Positions 46,427 to 57,637 are shown, counted from the first letter of the stretch. The stretch is DNA of 64,000 nt from Erwinia tracheiphila (GCF_021365465.1 NZ_CP089932.1:2232001-2296000), one strand, 5' to 3'. Translations and numbers: made by a program. Notes: generated by a model from the sequence alone, not told the origin.

Positions 46427-47443
46427 CTACTCATTCGGCGTAAGTTCACCGCGCAGGTTAATCTGCATTTGCTGGCGGACCTGCTCACTGGAAAGATCCT
46501 GGCTTAATAGAAAATGCAGTTTGGTTAGCGTGGCTTCCACCGTCATATCTGCACCGCTGATCACGCCAGCATGGGCAAGTGCATTACCCGTTGCATAACC
46601 ACCCATATTTACCTTGCCAGACATGCATTGTGTCAGGTTGATAACTACCGTCCCGCGCGCGGAAGCTTGCTGTAACTCTTGCAAAAATGCTGGATTCTGT
46701 GGCGCATTACCCACCCCGTAGGAGCGGAGTATCAGTGCTTTTACTGGCTGACGTAGAAAGTTGCTGACCACATCGGCAGAAATTCCCGGATACAGTGTTA
46801 CAACGCCAATAGGCTGTGGGGTGACCTGCCGGACGCTCAGTGTGCCATGACCAACGGGTGCAGGAGGGGTGTTCAGCCTGCGGATATGAATACCTGCCTC
46901 CAGAAGCGGTGGCAGATTGGGAGAAGCAAATGCGCTGAAACCGTCAGCATGTGCCTTGGTACTACGATTGCCGCGATACAAGGTATTATTAAAAAATAAC
47001 CCCACTTCATTTACCGGGTAGTTGGCAGCCACAAATAACGCGTTAAGCAGATTTTGCTGGCCGTCAGATCGCAGTTCAGCGAGCGGGATTTGTGAGCCTG
47101 TCACAATCACCGGTTTGGCGAGATTCTCCAGCATAAACGATAAGGCGGATGCGGTGAACGCCATGGTGTCCGTACCGTGTAGAATAACAAAACCGTCATA
47201 GCGGTCATAATTAGCCTGAATATCATCCGCAATGCATTGCCAGTCCTGAGGAGTCATATCAGATGAATCAATTAACGGCTGATATTCGTGGATAGTGAAA
47301 TCCGGCATTTCCGGGCGATGAAATTCTGGCATTTTAGCCAGCTGATTTTGCAGGTGGCCGGAGGCCGGAATATAACCATGGCTGGAGCGCTGCATGCCAA
47401 TGGTGCCGCCTGTATAGGCAACGTAAATAGATTTCTTTTGCAT
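46427..47443 (-). CDS. ansA: L-asparaginase I (cytoplasmic)
   Basis: 338 residues, the E. coli length. Catalytic Thr motifs are YTGGTIGM (near residue 12) and ILHGTDTMAFTASALSF. No signal peptide, consistent with the low-affinity cytoplasmic enzyme. Operon with pncA. A terminator separates it from sppA upstream. Confidence 0.96.
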   Translation of the reverse strand: MQKKSIYVAYTGGTIGMQRSSHGYIPASGHLQNQLAKMPEFHRPEMPDFTIHEYQPLIDSSDMTPQDWQCIADDIQANYDRYDGFVILHGTDTMAFTASALSFMLENLAKPVIVTGSQIPLAELRSDGQQNLLNALFVAANYPVNEVGLFFNNTLYRGNRSTKAHADGFSAFASPNLPPLLEAGIHIRRLNTPPAPVGHGTLSVRQVTPQPIGVVTLYPGISADVVSNFLRQPVKALILRSYGVGNAPQNPAFLQELQQASARGTVVINLTQCMSGKVNMGGYATGNALAHAGVISGADMTVEATLTKLHFLLSQDLSSEQVRQQMQINLRGELTPNE

Positions 47444-47486
47444 TTAATAACTCAGGCTAACCAAAGAATAAATTTCAGGAAAAATC

Positions 47487-47506
47487 AGCCCGGCCTGTGC
47501 CGGGCT
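47487..47506 (-). terminator. Terminator between sppA and ansA
   Basis: On the minus strand AGCCCGGC-ACAG-GCCGGGCT followed by GATTTTTCC, just after the sppA stop. Confidence 0.85.
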
Positions 47507-47511
47507 GAAGG

Positions 47512-49368
47512 TTATTTCACCTGGCTACACGTCAGGCAGATGGCATAGCGATTTTGTGGATCGTTCAGGTTATCGAACAGACCCGGCTGGTTTTTCATGG
47601 TGGTCATAACGTCAGCAACAGGCGCAGGAAGCAGGGCTTTAAGCGCGCCCGGCAGTGCAGACTGCACCGAGATGTTCATCTGATTAAACAGCAGATCGAA
47701 AAAACCAGGCTCGTCCTGATACCAGCTCAGTTGCCAATTTTGCAACTTCGCCAGTGCAGCAGCCTTAGCCATCGCGTCGTCGAAGTCACCCATGGCGTCA
47801 ACCAGTCCATTGTTTTTAGCATCGCTTCCGGTCCAGACATGGCCCTGAGCTATCTGGTCAACCTGTTCGGGCGTTTTACTGCGGGCAGCGGCTACCAGGC
47901 CAATGAAGTTTTTATAGCCGTTAGCAATACTCAGTTGCATCATTTGCTGGGCTTCGGGCGGTAAGGCGCGGGTGGTGGCCACATTGGCGAGTGGAGAAGT
48001 AGATACGCCATCCGTGTGCACGCCAATTGAATCCAGCGTGTTTTCAATGGTGTTGATCACACCAAAGATACCGATAGAGCCTGTCAGAGTGGTTGGGCTG
48101 GCAATAATGTAATTCGCCGGGGTGGAAATCCAGTAACCACCAGATGCCGCCATTCCTCCCATTGATACCACCACCGGTTTGCCAGCTTCTTTCGCGGCAG
48201 CAAGCTCTTCCCGGATGGTCTCTGAGGCCGTCACGCTGCCACCTGGAGAATTCACACGGAAAACAATTGCTTTGATTTTCGGATCCAGACGCGCCTGACG
48301 GATTGCCATCGCCGTGGTGTCGCCACCGACGTTACCCGGTGTTTCTTCACCATCAAGGATGGCGCCATTGGCGAGTATAACCGCAATATTGCCATCAGCC
48401 GAACTGTTGTCTTTCACCTGGTAATCGTAAATGCTGGTGCCTTTAAAATCATTGGTCTGTTTGTCCCAGCCAAAAATTTTGCTCATCTGCTGGTTAACCA
48501 CGGCGCGGGAAGCAAGCTCATCAACCAGCTTGTTCTCTTTAGCATAAGCTGCCGTATCCCCCCCGACTTTATTCAGCCCATCCAGTATTCCCTGAGCACC
48601 CGGAAAGATTTGTTCAGGGGTAAGCTGACGATTGGCTGCCAGCGTATTCAGGTAATTTTGCCACAGCTCGCCAATCCAGCGGCTGTCAGCATCGCGAGCT
48701 GCCGGGGACATATCATCGCGCAGATAAGGTTCCACGGCCGATTTATACGTGCCGACACGGAATACGTGAGAAGTCACTTTCAGCTTATCGAGCAGCGTTT
48801 TGTAATAAAGACCGTTGGTGGCAAAACCATGCAGGTCTACCGTACCCTGGGGAGAAAGGTAAATTTTGTTAGCAAAGCTGGCAAGATAGTATTGTGCCTG
48901 GCTGTAACTATCGCCGGTGGCATAAACAGGTTTCCCACTATCGCGAAATTCACGTAGCGCTTTGCCAATGTATTGCAGGGACGGCTGGTCAGCCCCGGCG
49001 AAGTCGCGCAAATCCATTACCATACCGGTAATATTGGCGTCGCTCTTCGCCTGACGAATGGCATCCACCACATCAAACAAGGAGTTTTCTTTAAGGCGAT
49101 CACTGCTGGTGCCCAGAAGCTGTCGACCAATTCGACTGAGTTTGTTACTGACTGAAGGCTTATCAACCACCGTACCGCTGAGATTGACAACCAGCGCACC
49201 TTTCTGTGCTTCAGCCGGTGCATTCGCCTTTGTGTATTGAAACCAGATACCGGCACAAATCAGGATCAGAAATATCAGGAACAGGTTGAGGATAAATTCC
49301 CGGACGAAATTTAGCAGTCGCCATGTCCATTTGAAAACACCCGCGATTGCTCGCCACAAAATCCGCAT
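47512..49368 (-). CDS. sppA: Signal peptide peptidase A (protease IV)
   Basis: 618 residues from the ATG of MRILWRAIAGVFKWTWRLLN, as in E. coli; the frame extends 24 codons upstream. An N-terminal membrane anchor (LNLFLIFLILICAGIWF) is followed by two S49 domains. The nucleophile Ser lies in SMGGMAASGGYWIS and the general-base Lys in RVGTYKSAVEPYL. It digests cleaved signal peptides in the inner membrane. Divergent from ydjA. Confidence 0.96.
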   Translation of the reverse strand: MRILWRAIAGVFKWTWRLLNFVREFILNLFLIFLILICAGIWFQYTKANAPAEAQKGALVVNLSGTVVDKPSVSNKLSRIGRQLLGTSSDRLKENSLFDVVDAIRQAKSDANITGMVMDLRDFAGADQPSLQYIGKALREFRDSGKPVYATGDSYSQAQYYLASFANKIYLSPQGTVDLHGFATNGLYYKTLLDKLKVTSHVFRVGTYKSAVEPYLRDDMSPAARDADSRWIGELWQNYLNTLAANRQLTPEQIFPGAQGILDGLNKVGGDTAAYAKENKLVDELASRAVVNQQMSKIFGWDKQTNDFKGTSIYDYQVKDNSSADGNIAVILANGAILDGEETPGNVGGDTTAMAIRQARLDPKIKAIVFRVNSPGGSVTASETIREELAAAKEAGKPVVVSMGGMAASGGYWISTPANYIIASPTTLTGSIGIFGVINTIENTLDSIGVHTDGVSTSPLANVATTRALPPEAQQMMQLSIANGYKNFIGLVAAARSKTPEQVDQIAQGHVWTGSDAKNNGLVDAMGDFDDAMAKAAALAKLQNWQLSWYQDEPGFFDLLFNQMNISVQSALPGALKALLPAPVADVMTTMKNQPGLFDNLNDPQNRYAICLTCSQVK

Positions 49369-49547
49369 AGATTCTCCATAATTGCCATATAAAGCCGATG
49401 GTGCCACTAAGATGACGCCAGCCGGATGTGATGCTGACATCCTAATTACCGGGGGGCCAATTGTCAGCAGGAAAAAGCACGATGCTGTAACAAATCATCA
49501 TCCTGTGCTAGTTTTCAGCCGAATAAAATGGTTATCAGGAGACAATT

Positions 49548-50099
49548 ATGGATGCACTGGATTTGCTGGTTAATCGGCGCTCTGCATCACGTTTGAGCGA
49601 CCCCGCCCCTGAAGGCGAAGCCCTGCAAAATATTTTGCACGCAGGTATGCGTGTGCCCGATCACAAAGGCTTACAGCCGTGGCGCTTTATTATCATAGAA
49701 AATGACGGGAGAACCCGCTTCAGCGAGCTTTTAGAAAAGGTTGCACACGAGGAGGGGATGGATGAGAAAGCCGTCGAAAAAGCAAAAAAATCCCCTTTTC
49801 GTGCGCCAATGATTATTACCGTGGTTGCCCATTGTGAGGCACATCACAAGGTCCCTCGTTGGGAGCAGATTATTTCTGCCGGATGCGCCGTTATGTCCAT
49901 GCAAATGACGGCGGTGGCGCAGGGCTTTAACGGTATCTGGCGCAGCGGCCCATGGACAGAGCATCCGAGCGTACGTGAAGCCTTCCTGTGCCGTGATCAG
50001 GACGCGATTGTTGGCTTCCTTTACCTTGGCACCCCGCAGCTCAAATCTGCTACCAGGTTCATTGCACCAGACACCTCACCTTTTGTCAGCTACTTCTGA
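49548..50099 (+). CDS. ydjA: Nitroreductase-family protein YdjA
   Basis: 183 residues, the E. coli length. FMN-binding blocks are [15 protein letters not shown] at the N-terminus and [19 protein letters not shown] near the C-terminus. It is a small nitroreductase of unknown natural substrate. GGAG precedes the ATG. In E. coli selD and topB follow; here topB follows directly. Confidence 0.95.
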   Translation: MDALDLLVNRRSASRLSDPAPEGEALQNILHAGMRVPDHKGLQPWRFIIIENDGRTRFSELLEKVAHEEGMDEKAVEKAKKSPFRAPMIITVVAHCEAHHKVPRWEQIISAGCAVMSMQMTAVAQGFNGIWRSGPWTEHPSVREAFLCRDQDAIVGFLYLGTPQLKSATRFIAPDTSPFVSYF

Positions 50100-50110
50100 C
50101 ATTCCGTCGT

Positions 50111-50146
50111 TCAGTATGCAGAGGCACCCACAACCTTGCATACTGA
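50111..50146. repeat. Hairpin after ydjA
   Basis: TCAGTATGCA, 16-base loop, then its exact complement TGCATACTGA, 12 bases after the ydjA stop. No T run follows. The rest of the ydjA-topB interval (to 50369) has no gene that can be supported. Confidence 0.6.
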
Positions 50147-50369
50147 CGTGATTATGAGCGACTGCATCGCTTCAGCCTTACTACTCGCGATTATACGCGC
50201 TACCATACGGCCGGTAAAACGTGCCGCCTGATTGTCCGGGGTATTTTGTTGGTTACCGCGTAGTGGTTTACCAGCAGGTGAGCATTGTCCGCAGGCCCGA
50301 TCCGTTTGCGTAACGGCGATTTATCGCTTGCTATTGTTAAGACCGTATTCATGAGGATCACCCAACCCG

Positions 50370-52280
50370 ATGCGTCTGTTTATTGCTGAAAAGCCCAGTC
50401 TCGCTCGTGCGATTGCTGATGTGTTACCCAAACCTCACCGTCGGGGGGATGGCTTTATCGCCTGTGGTAACGATAATACGGTGACCTGGTGTGTTGGCCA
50501 TTTGCTGGAACAGGCACAGCCCGACAGCTATAACAGCCGCTTTGCCCGCTGGTCTCTGGCTGATCTACCCATAGTGCCGGAGAAATGGCAGCTACAGCCG
50601 CGTCCCTCCGTGGCAAAACAGCTTGGTGTAATCAAAGGCTTACTGGCACAGGCCAGCGAAGTGATCCATGCCGGTGACCCCGACCGCGAAGGGCAATTAC
50701 TGGTAGATGAAGTGCTGGATTACCTTACGCTTTCGCCAGAAAAACGCGGAAAAGTATTGCGCTGTTTAATTAACGATCTCAACCCTGCTGCGGTGGAACG
50801 TGCCGTTGCCCGACTGCGGGAGAATCGGGAGTTTATTCCGCTGTGTGTTTCTGCACTGGCCCGGGCGAGGGCCGACTGGCTCTATGGCATCAATATGACC
50901 AGAGCCTATACCTTGTTGGGCCGCAATGCCGGATATGATGGGGTGCTTTCCGTGGGGCGCGTGCAGACGCCCGTCCTGGGGCTGGTGGTCCGGCGTGATG
51001 AAGATATTGAAAACTTTATTGCGAAAGACTTCTTTGAGGTCAAAGCACACATTGTCACGCCGCAAAATGAACGCTTTGTCGCACTCTGGCAACCCAGTGA
51101 GTCCTGTGAACCTTATCAGGATGAGGAGGGAAGGTTGCTGCATCGTCCGCTGGCAGAACATGTAGTAACCCGTATTAATGGGCAGCCAGCCTGGGTGATC
51201 AGCTATAACGACAGGCGGGAAAATGAAACGCCGCCGTTGCCGTTCTCACTTTCTGGTCTGCAAATTGAGGCGGCCAAACGATTTGGGCTGAGTGCGCAAA
51301 CGGTGCTGGACACCTGCCAGAAACTGTATGAAACACATAAACTGATTACGTATCCACGTTCCGACAGCCGTTATTTACCGGAAGAGCATTATGCTGGCAG
51401 GCATGCGGTACTCAATGCGATTAGTGCTCATCAGCCCGAACTGACATACCCAGCTGACTTTGATGGGGATCGTAAAAATCGCTGTTGGGATGATAAAAAG
51501 GTCGATGCTCATCACGCTATTATTCCCACCGCGCGCAGTAATCCGGCCAGGCTCTCCGAAAACGAACGCAATATTTATTACCTGATTGCCCGGCAATATC
51601 TGATGCAGTTTTGCCAGGAGGCAGTTTACCGCAAGTGTGTTATCGGGCTGGATATTGCAGGGGGCAAGTTTGTCGCAAAAGCGCGCTTTTTGGCAGAAGC
51701 AGGATGGCGAGCGCTGCTTGGCGGTAAAGAGCGGGATGAAGAAAATGATGGTACACCACTGCCAGTGGTTGCGAAGGGCGATGAGTTGCTTTGTGAACGC
51801 GGCGAGGTTGCTGCAAAGCAGACACAGCCACCCCGACCCTTTACCGATGCCTCGTTATTATCTGCAATGACAGGTATTGCGCGTTTTGTTCAGGATAAAG
51901 AATTAAAGAAAGTGCTGCGTGCGACCGATGGTTTAGGGACAGAAGCCACGCGTGCAGGAATTATTGAATTACTTTTTAAACGCACCTTCCTCTTTAAGAA
52001 AGGGCGCTATATTCATTCCAGTCCTGCCGGACGTGCTTTGATCCACTCGTTGCCCGAAATGGCGGCCAGACCAGACATGACCGCCCACTGGGAATCAACA
52101 CTGACTAAAATCAGTGAAAAAGAATGTAGTTACCAGGGGTTTATGCAGCCGCTGGTGGAAACGCTGCACCAGCTGATGTCTCAGGTGCGCCAGAAGCCTG
52201 CGGCACAGGCTTTCCGGGGTTTGAATGCGGTTCAGAAGAAAAAAACGGCACGTAAGTCAACGAAAGTAAAGGACACGTAA
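50370..52280 (+). CDS. topB: DNA topoisomerase III
   Basis: 636 residues (E. coli 653). The TOPRIM domain has [20 protein letters not shown] and [15 protein letters not shown]; the active-site Tyr is in [16 protein letters not shown]. The C-terminus is basic ([15 protein letters not shown]). It decatenates DNA during replication. Its stop overlaps the start of the ynjH-like gene (TAATG). Confidence 0.96.
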   Translation: MRLFIAEKPSLARAIADVLPKPHRRGDGFIACGNDNTVTWCVGHLLEQAQPDSYNSRFARWSLADLPIVPEKWQLQPRPSVAKQLGVIKGLLAQASEVIHAGDPDREGQLLVDEVLDYLTLSPEKRGKVLRCLINDLNPAAVERAVARLRENREFIPLCVSALARARADWLYGINMTRAYTLLGRNAGYDGVLSVGRVQTPVLGLVVRRDEDIENFIAKDFFEVKAHIVTPQNERFVALWQPSESCEPYQDEEGRLLHRPLAEHVVTRINGQPAWVISYNDRRENETPPLPFSLSGLQIEAAKRFGLSAQTVLDTCQKLYETHKLITYPRSDSRYLPEEHYAGRHAVLNAISAHQPELTYPADFDGDRKNRCWDDKKVDAHHAIIPTARSNPARLSENERNIYYLIARQYLMQFCQEAVYRKCVIGLDIAGGKFVAKARFLAEAGWRALLGGKERDEENDGTPLPVVAKGDELLCERGEVAAKQTQPPRPFTDASLLSAMTGIARFVQDKELKKVLRATDGLGTEATRAGIIELLFKRTFLFKKGRYIHSSPAGRALIHSLPEMAARPDMTAHWESTLTKISEKECSYQGFMQPLVETLHQLMSQVRQKPAAQAFRGLNAVQKKKTARKSTKVKDT

Positions 52281-52621
52281 TGATGAATAAAAGTATGATC
52301 TCTGCAAGTCTGTTATTGCTGTGTACCCAGCCACTGCTGGCAGCAGGGCAGTATACCGACCCTGGCACAGTTCAAAATAGCGTTGTCAGTGAAAATGGTT
52401 ATAATGCCGGGAGCAGGGTGGTAGTAGATATGCCGCCTCAGGCATGGACACAAGGCCAGAGCAACACCAGCCAGCCCCCTTGTCAGCGCTGCTGCACCTA
52501 TGAAAATCGCAGTTATACTGAGGGAGCGGTGGTTAAAATGGAAGGAGTACTGTTACAGTGCGTCCGTGATGAACACTCCTACGGCACCAACAATTTAATC
52601 TGGAAACTATTAAAACAGTAA
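52280..52621 (+). CDS. ynjH: DUF1496 periplasmic protein (YnjH-like)
   Basis: 113 residues with a signal peptide (SMISASLLLLCTQPLLAAG). The conserved core CQRCCTYENRSYTEGAVVKM and EGVLLQCVRDEHSYGTNNLI matches E. coli YnjH (CNQCCVYQDQNYSEGAVIKA). The CxxCC and later Cys may form disulfides or bind metal. The mature N-terminus is longer than E. coli's. Translationally coupled to topB. Function unknown. Confidence 0.88.
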   Translation: MMNKSMISASLLLLCTQPLLAAGQYTDPGTVQNSVVSENGYNAGSRVVVDMPPQAWTQGQSNTSQPPCQRCCTYENRSYTEGAVVKMEGVLLQCVRDEHSYGTNNLIWKLLKQ

Positions 52622-52655
52622 GACTGCCCCGGGGATAAACCGGGCGCATTGCAAA

Positions 52656-53462
52656 TTACAGGTCGAACTGTGCCCAGACTGGCGCATGGTCAGAAGGTTT
52701 TTCCATACTGCGAATGGCATAATCAATACCGGTTGCCACACATCGGTCGGCCAGCGGTTTAGTGGCGAGGAGCAGATCGATACGCAGTCCGCGATTGTCG
52801 TCAAATCCTTTAGAGCGATAGTCAAACCAGGAAAAACGATCGCTGGCCTCAGGATTCTGTGCTCGCCATGTATCCACCAGTCCCCAGCCCATCAATTTAT
52901 CCATCCATTCCCGTTCTTCCGGCAGAAAAGAACACTTGCCGGTGCGCAGCCAGCGTTTGCGATTCTCCTCGCCGATACCGATATCCTGGTCTGAGGCGCT
53001 GATATTCATATCCCCCATGATAAGTACAGGCTGGTCGGCCTTGAGTTGAGTTTCAAGGTACGTTTGCAGGTCAAGATAAAACTTTGCCTTAGCCGGAAAT
53101 TTGGTGAGATGGTCACGGCTTTCACCCTGAGGAAAATAGCCGTTGATAACGATAATGTTACCTGTCGGGCCTGGCACCTCTGCCATGATCAGGCGGCGTT
53201 GCGCGTCTTCATCGTCCTCAGGGAATCCGCACATCACCTTCACGGGTTGCGCTTTGGTGAGCAGGGCAACGCCATAATGACCTTTCTGTCCATGATAAAA
53301 GACGTGATAGCCCAGTTTCGTCACCTCTTCCAAAGGAAACATATCATCATGAACTTTGGTTTCCTGCAGGCCAATAACTTCTGGCTGATGCTGGTTAACA
53401 ATAGCTTCAAGCTGGTGAGGACGGGCGCGCAGCCCATTGATATTAAAAGAAACAAATTTCAT
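52656..53462 (-). CDS. xthA: Exonuclease III
   Basis: 268 residues, the E. coli length. Conserved AP-endonuclease motifs are [56 protein letters not shown] and the final [12 protein letters not shown]. It repairs abasic sites and blocked 3' ends. Convergent with ynjH. Confidence 0.97.
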   Translation of the reverse strand: MKFVSFNINGLRARPHQLEAIVNQHQPEVIGLQETKVHDDMFPLEEVTKLGYHVFYHGQKGHYGVALLTKAQPVKVMCGFPEDDEDAQRRLIMAEVPGPTGNIIVINGYFPQGESRDHLTKFPAKAKFYLDLQTYLETQLKADQPVLIMGDMNISASDQDIGIGEENRKRWLRTGKCSFLPEEREWMDKLMGWGLVDTWRAQNPEASDRFSWFDYRSKGFDDNRGLRIDLLLATKPLADRCVATGIDYAIRSMEKPSDHAPVWAQFDL

Positions 53463-53735
53463 TTCAGCGGTCGCTTCGCGATAAAAAGAAGCAGGATGTT
53501 AGCAGAGTAAGTCGCTAAATGTCATCCTGAACGCTGTCGATAAGCAATACAGGCGTTTTAAAGCATATAACAGGCCTTTCAGCTGGATATGCTATTTTCT
53601 CAAAAAAGTCGGATATGCATTGGTCAGTTTCAGTTGATGACGGGGCCGGGAAAAAGTCGACAGTGTATTGCCTCCCTGAACATAAAATTGCAGGAAAATA
53701 TTCAGGATTGAGGATGTCGGGAATTCTTTTGATGA

Positions 53736-53817
<82 letters not shown>

Positions 53818-53988
53818 GTGGAGAAATACTCATCAACAAACAAATCGTTGTTTTTAATTCATATTTTTTGAACGGGCGCATCATGTCAGATAAAATAGCG
53901 GTGTAAGGTCTGCGTTCAACAAAAAATCGGTTGCCGTTTTTTTACGCGGCGTGCTGCTCTGGCACTCAAAGCAGCACGGTGAGGATAA

Positions 53989-54837
53989 TTACAAAATAAT
54001 GGTACGGTTACCATAAACAAACACGCGCTGTGCCAAAACCTCATAAAGCGCTCTGCTAAGGGCATTTTTTTCAACGTCACGCCCTGCACGCATCATATCT
54101 TCAGCGCTGTAAGTATGATCGACGTGAATCACGTCCTGCATAATGATTGGGCCTTCATCAAGATTATCATTAACGTAATGCGCGGTCGCACCGATGATTT
54201 TCACCCCGCGCTCGTATGCTTGATGATATGGCCGTGCGCCAACAAATGCGGGCAGAAATGAATGATGAATGTTGATGATTTGATTGGGATAACGTTGTAC
54301 AAATCTAGGGGTCAGTACCCGCATATATTTAGCCAGCACGACGTAATCGGGCTGATAACGGTCGATTTCGACTGCCATATTGTTATCGTGCTGTTCGCGG
54401 CTTGAGCCTTCATGACTGACTAAAACAAACGGAATATTGAAGCGTTCAACCAGCGAGCGTAGCGTTTCATGATTTCCTATAACTGCCGCGATCTCGACAT
54501 CCAGACCGCCATAAGCGCTTTTCATCAGCAGGTCGCCCAGACAGTGTGCTTCTTTAGTGACTAAAATAACAATTCGGCGATTTCCTGAAGCGTTAAGCTC
54601 ACGCACCGAGCCGTCGGGCAGAGCACTGTCAAGATCTGCCAGAAGCGTAGTGTCGTTGAAGATGCCCTCCAGTTCGGTGCGCATAAAAAAACGCCCGGTG
54701 TGGTGATCGACAAATTCGTTATTTTGCACAATGTTAAGCTCGTGCTTATAACAAATATTGGTGATTTTAGCGATCAGACCTTTTGCATCCGGGCAAATCG
54801 TCCGTAAAACTTTTCGTTGCGGTGTTTGAGCTTGCAT
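53989..54837 (-). CDS. purU: Formyltetrahydrofolate deformylase
   Basis: 282 residues from MQAQTPQRKVLRTICPD; the frame extends far upstream over ychJ's end without homology. An N-terminal ACT domain is followed by the formyltransferase-like domain with INIHHSFLPAFVGARPYHQA and ATAHYVNDNLDEGPII (catalytic Asn, His, Asp). It releases formate from 10-formyl-THF for PurT and folate balance. Downstream of ychJ by about 46 bases. Confidence 0.95.
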   Translation of the reverse strand: MQAQTPQRKVLRTICPDAKGLIAKITNICYKHELNIVQNNEFVDHHTGRFFMRTELEGIFNDTTLLADLDSALPDGSVRELNASGNRRIVILVTKEAHCLGDLLMKSAYGGLDVEIAAVIGNHETLRSLVERFNIPFVLVSHEGSSREQHDNNMAVEIDRYQPDYVVLAKYMRVLTPRFVQRYPNQIINIHHSFLPAFVGARPYHQAYERGVKIIGATAHYVNDNLDEGPIIMQDVIHVDHTYSAEDMMRAGRDVEKNALSRALYEVLAQRVFVYGNRTIIL

Positions 54838-54883
54838 TGCGATAGTAATCCTGTTGAAGCCACTCTTGTACGGAGGTGTGCCA

Positions 54884-55342
54884 TTACTGGCTACAGCATT
54901 TTTTGAATTTTTTACCGGAGCCGCACGGGCACCGAACGTTTCGTCCTGTTTCAGGGTATGAGCCGTCGACATAATACCAGCGTTGATCCAGCTGAATAAA
55001 GCGAGAACGTTCGTGCAGAAAATGTTCCTGATGATTTTCAGAGTAGCGAGCAAAAAACGTCACGTATCCTTCGCTATTTTCAGCATTTACGTCCGCCGAA
55101 ATGATTGTGAGACCCAGCCATGTTGTTGCGTCAATACTTTGTTGCAGACTGGTACGCAGATGCTCGGTCTGACGGGATGGATGCCATGTTGCCACAAGAT
55201 AGTTTGTGTCCCTATATACATAGGCGGTATAACGTGAGCGCATTAAAGATTCTGGTTTCGGTGGCAGTGCTGCGCCAGTCAGCCAGGGCTGGCAACATAC
55301 GCTATACTGCAATCCGCTACAGCATGGGCAGGGTTCTGACAC
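54884..55342 (-). CDS. ychJ: SEC-C domain protein YchJ
   Basis: 152 residues from GTG at 55342 (VSEPCPCCSGLQYSVCC), which gives exactly the E. coli length; the ORF could start at 55417 but without support. SEC-C zinc motifs occur at both ends (CPCCSGLQYSVCC and CPCGSGKKFKKCC) around an NTF2-like middle (RSRYTAYVYRDTNYLVATWH). Function unknown. Confidence 0.92.
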   Translation of the reverse strand: MSEPCPCCSGLQYSVCCQPWLTGAALPPKPESLMRSRYTAYVYRDTNYLVATWHPSRQTEHLRTSLQQSIDATTWLGLTIISADVNAENSEGYVTFFARYSENHQEHFLHERSRFIQLDQRWYYVDGSYPETGRNVRCPCGSGKKFKKCCSQ

Positions 55343-55446
55343 ATTGACTCCATGAGCATGTTTTAAAGATCGAAGACGTTTGGCATCATGGTAACGGAGT
55401 GGCACGTATGATGCCATGTGTTAGTTAAGTGAACACCCGAGATTCA

Positions 55447-56326
55447 ATAAGGCAGACAAAAATAGGATTGGCAATGGAGTCGGGTGCAGCCAGGGGATGG
55501 ACACCACCTTGGTGTAATTAATGCGCTTGAACGATGTGGAATCAAAGTCGATTTAGTTGCGGGTTGCTCTGTTGGTGGGGCAGTGTATGTCAGTAAACAG
55601 ATGCCATTACTGGAATCATGGGTACGCTCATTCAGCTACTGTGATGTGATTCGCCTGATGGACGTCTCCTGGCACCGTAGTGGATTGCTCAGAGGAGAAC
55701 GCATTTTTAACCATATTCAACGGCTGATCGGCCACGACCTCATAGAACAGTGCACTCTGCCATTTGGTGCGGTAACCACTAACCTGAGCAAGGGACGTGA
55801 ACTCTGGCTGATTCAGGGTGATATACGCCAGGCGGTGAGGGTTTCATGCAGCATTCCGGGTTTACTGGAACCGGTGGCCTGGAATGGCTGGTTGATGGTG
55901 CAGTGGTGAATCCTGTTTCTCTCACCAGGGCGCTGGAGGCCGATATTGTTATCGCTGTTGATCTTCAGCACGATGCCCATCTGACGCAGCAGGATTTGAT
56001 GTCTGCTTCTTCATTATACTGAAGAAGAGGACGCGCTCACGGCTGCAACCGGTTGGGCAGGCAGGTTGCGATAAAGCTTCTCACGGGGAAGGCATCGAAA
56101 AATGAATCAGGTCCCCGGCACGATGCAAATAATGTCCACCTCCATTCAGGTTCTGGAGAACCGTGTCAAACGCAATCGTATGGCTGGCGATCCGTCTGAT
56201 GTGCTTATTCAACCTCTGTGTCCGCAGATATCAACGCTTGATTTTCACCGTACTGAAGAGGCGATCGAAGCAGGCGAACTGGCTGTTGATAAGAGGATAG
56301 ATGAACTACTCCCGCTGGTGCGTTAG
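55447..56326 (+). pseudogene. rssA: rssA: patatin-like protein, start lost and several frameshifts
   Basis: The expected start codon is ATA (55447) before RQTKIGLA. The nucleotide-binding glycine motif of E. coli RssA (LGSGAARG) reads MESGAARG. An extra C near 55500 shifts the frame into HLGVINALERCGIKVDLVAG (nucleophile Ser in AGCSVGG). A second shift at about 55890 continues VDGAVVNPVSLTRALEADIV and stops. Further breaks precede STSIQVLENRVKRNRMAGDP to the end. RssA is a putative serine esterase beside rssB in E. coli. Confidence 0.93.
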
Positions 56327-56429
56327 TGCGCATTGCCGAATCATATATAAAGTCACCATTGAAAAATCGGAGAGGCGTAATCGTGGTTTATGAGCCACTA
56401 TTGATGGAGTTGGCGTACAAGGGGGGAGA

Positions 56430-57443
56430 ATGGAGAAGCCATTAAATGGGAAACAAATTCTGATCGTTGAAGACGAAATCGTTTTCCGTTCTCTGCTTGA
56501 CAATTTCCTGGCTGCTCTTGGTGCAGTCATTACATTGGCAGATGACGGGCTTCAGGCATTGGATATTTTGCAACACCACCAGCAGGAACTGATTATCTGT
56601 GATTTAGCCATGCCGCGAATGAACGGAATCAAACTGGTTGAGCACCTTCGAAGCCGGGGAAATGACGTGCCGATTTTGGTGATTTCTGCAACCGAAAATA
56701 TGTCTGATATTGCACAGGTATTACGTCTGGGCGTGCAGGATATTTTACTTAAACCCCTTAAGGATTTGGGGCGAGTGCGTGATGCGGTTTATGAATGCCT
56801 GTATCCCTCAATGTTTACCTCCAAAGTAGAAGAAGATGAGCAGCTTTTTCAGGATTGGGATGCGTTAGTGAGCGATCCGCTGGCAGCAGCGGCACTCCTT
56901 AAGCAGTTACAGCCTCCGGTTCAACAAACTATTGCCCACTGTCGGGTCAATTATCGTCAGTTAACGATGGCTGAACAGCCGGGCCTGGTGTTGGATGTGG
57001 CAGCATTATCAGAGCACGATTTGGTTTTTTATTGTCTGGATGCGACAAGGGCTGGTAATAATGGTGTGTTGGCCGCATTGTTACTGCGGACATTATTTAA
57101 TGGTTTGTTACAGGATCAATTATCTGGACAGGCGCAAGAATTACCGGAATTAACGTCATTGTTGAAACAAGTCAATCAGCTTTTACGGCAGGCTAATTTG
57201 CAAGGGCAATTTCCTTTACTGGTTGGTTATTACCACCAGGGAATTAAAAATTTAATCCTGGTTTCCGCAGGATTAAACGCCACGCTTAATATTAACACCC
57301 ACCAAATACAACTCAGTAATGGTATGCCGCTTGGTACAACAGGTAGCCCCTACCTGAATCAAATCAGTCAAAAATGCGATGCCTGGCAGTGTCAGGTTTG
57401 GGGCGCTGGGGGTAGGCTACGCCTGATGTTGTCCACGAATTAA
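56430..57443 (+). CDS. rssB: Response regulator RssB (adaptor for RpoS degradation)
   Basis: 337 residues (E. coli 337). The receiver domain has the phosphorylated Asp in LIICDLAMPRMNG (about residue 58) and Lys in DILLKPLKDLGRV. The C-terminal domain is an inactive PP2C-like phosphatase fold. It delivers RpoS to ClpXP. It appears intact despite the broken upstream partner rssA; GGGGG-rich sequence gives its ribosome binding site. Confidence 0.95.
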   Translation: MEKPLNGKQILIVEDEIVFRSLLDNFLAALGAVITLADDGLQALDILQHHQQELIICDLAMPRMNGIKLVEHLRSRGNDVPILVISATENMSDIAQVLRLGVQDILLKPLKDLGRVRDAVYECLYPSMFTSKVEEDEQLFQDWDALVSDPLAAAALLKQLQPPVQQTIAHCRVNYRQLTMAEQPGLVLDVAALSEHDLVFYCLDATRAGNNGVLAALLLRTLFNGLLQDQLSGQAQELPELTSLLKQVNQLLRQANLQGQFPLLVGYYHQGIKNLILVSAGLNATLNINTHQIQLSNGMPLGTTGSPYLNQISQKCDAWQCQVWGAGGRLRLMLSTN

Positions 57444-57637
57444 TCAATCAATTTGTCTTTATTCCTGAGTGTTACAGGCAGGGCCATAAAATGACTTTAC
57501 ACTTGGGTAATAATCTTAATTTATGATCAAAATGTTTATCCAGGATAAATCCGCCCAGATTGAACTGTTATACTGACTTTGTTTTTTAACTCGACATATC
57601 AAGTAATAACCTGAACGGCCTAAAGAGAGGTACTTTG

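Noticed and set aside
50147..50369. selD remnant between ydjA and topB
   Set aside because: Translated frames showed no SelD motif that I could recognise.
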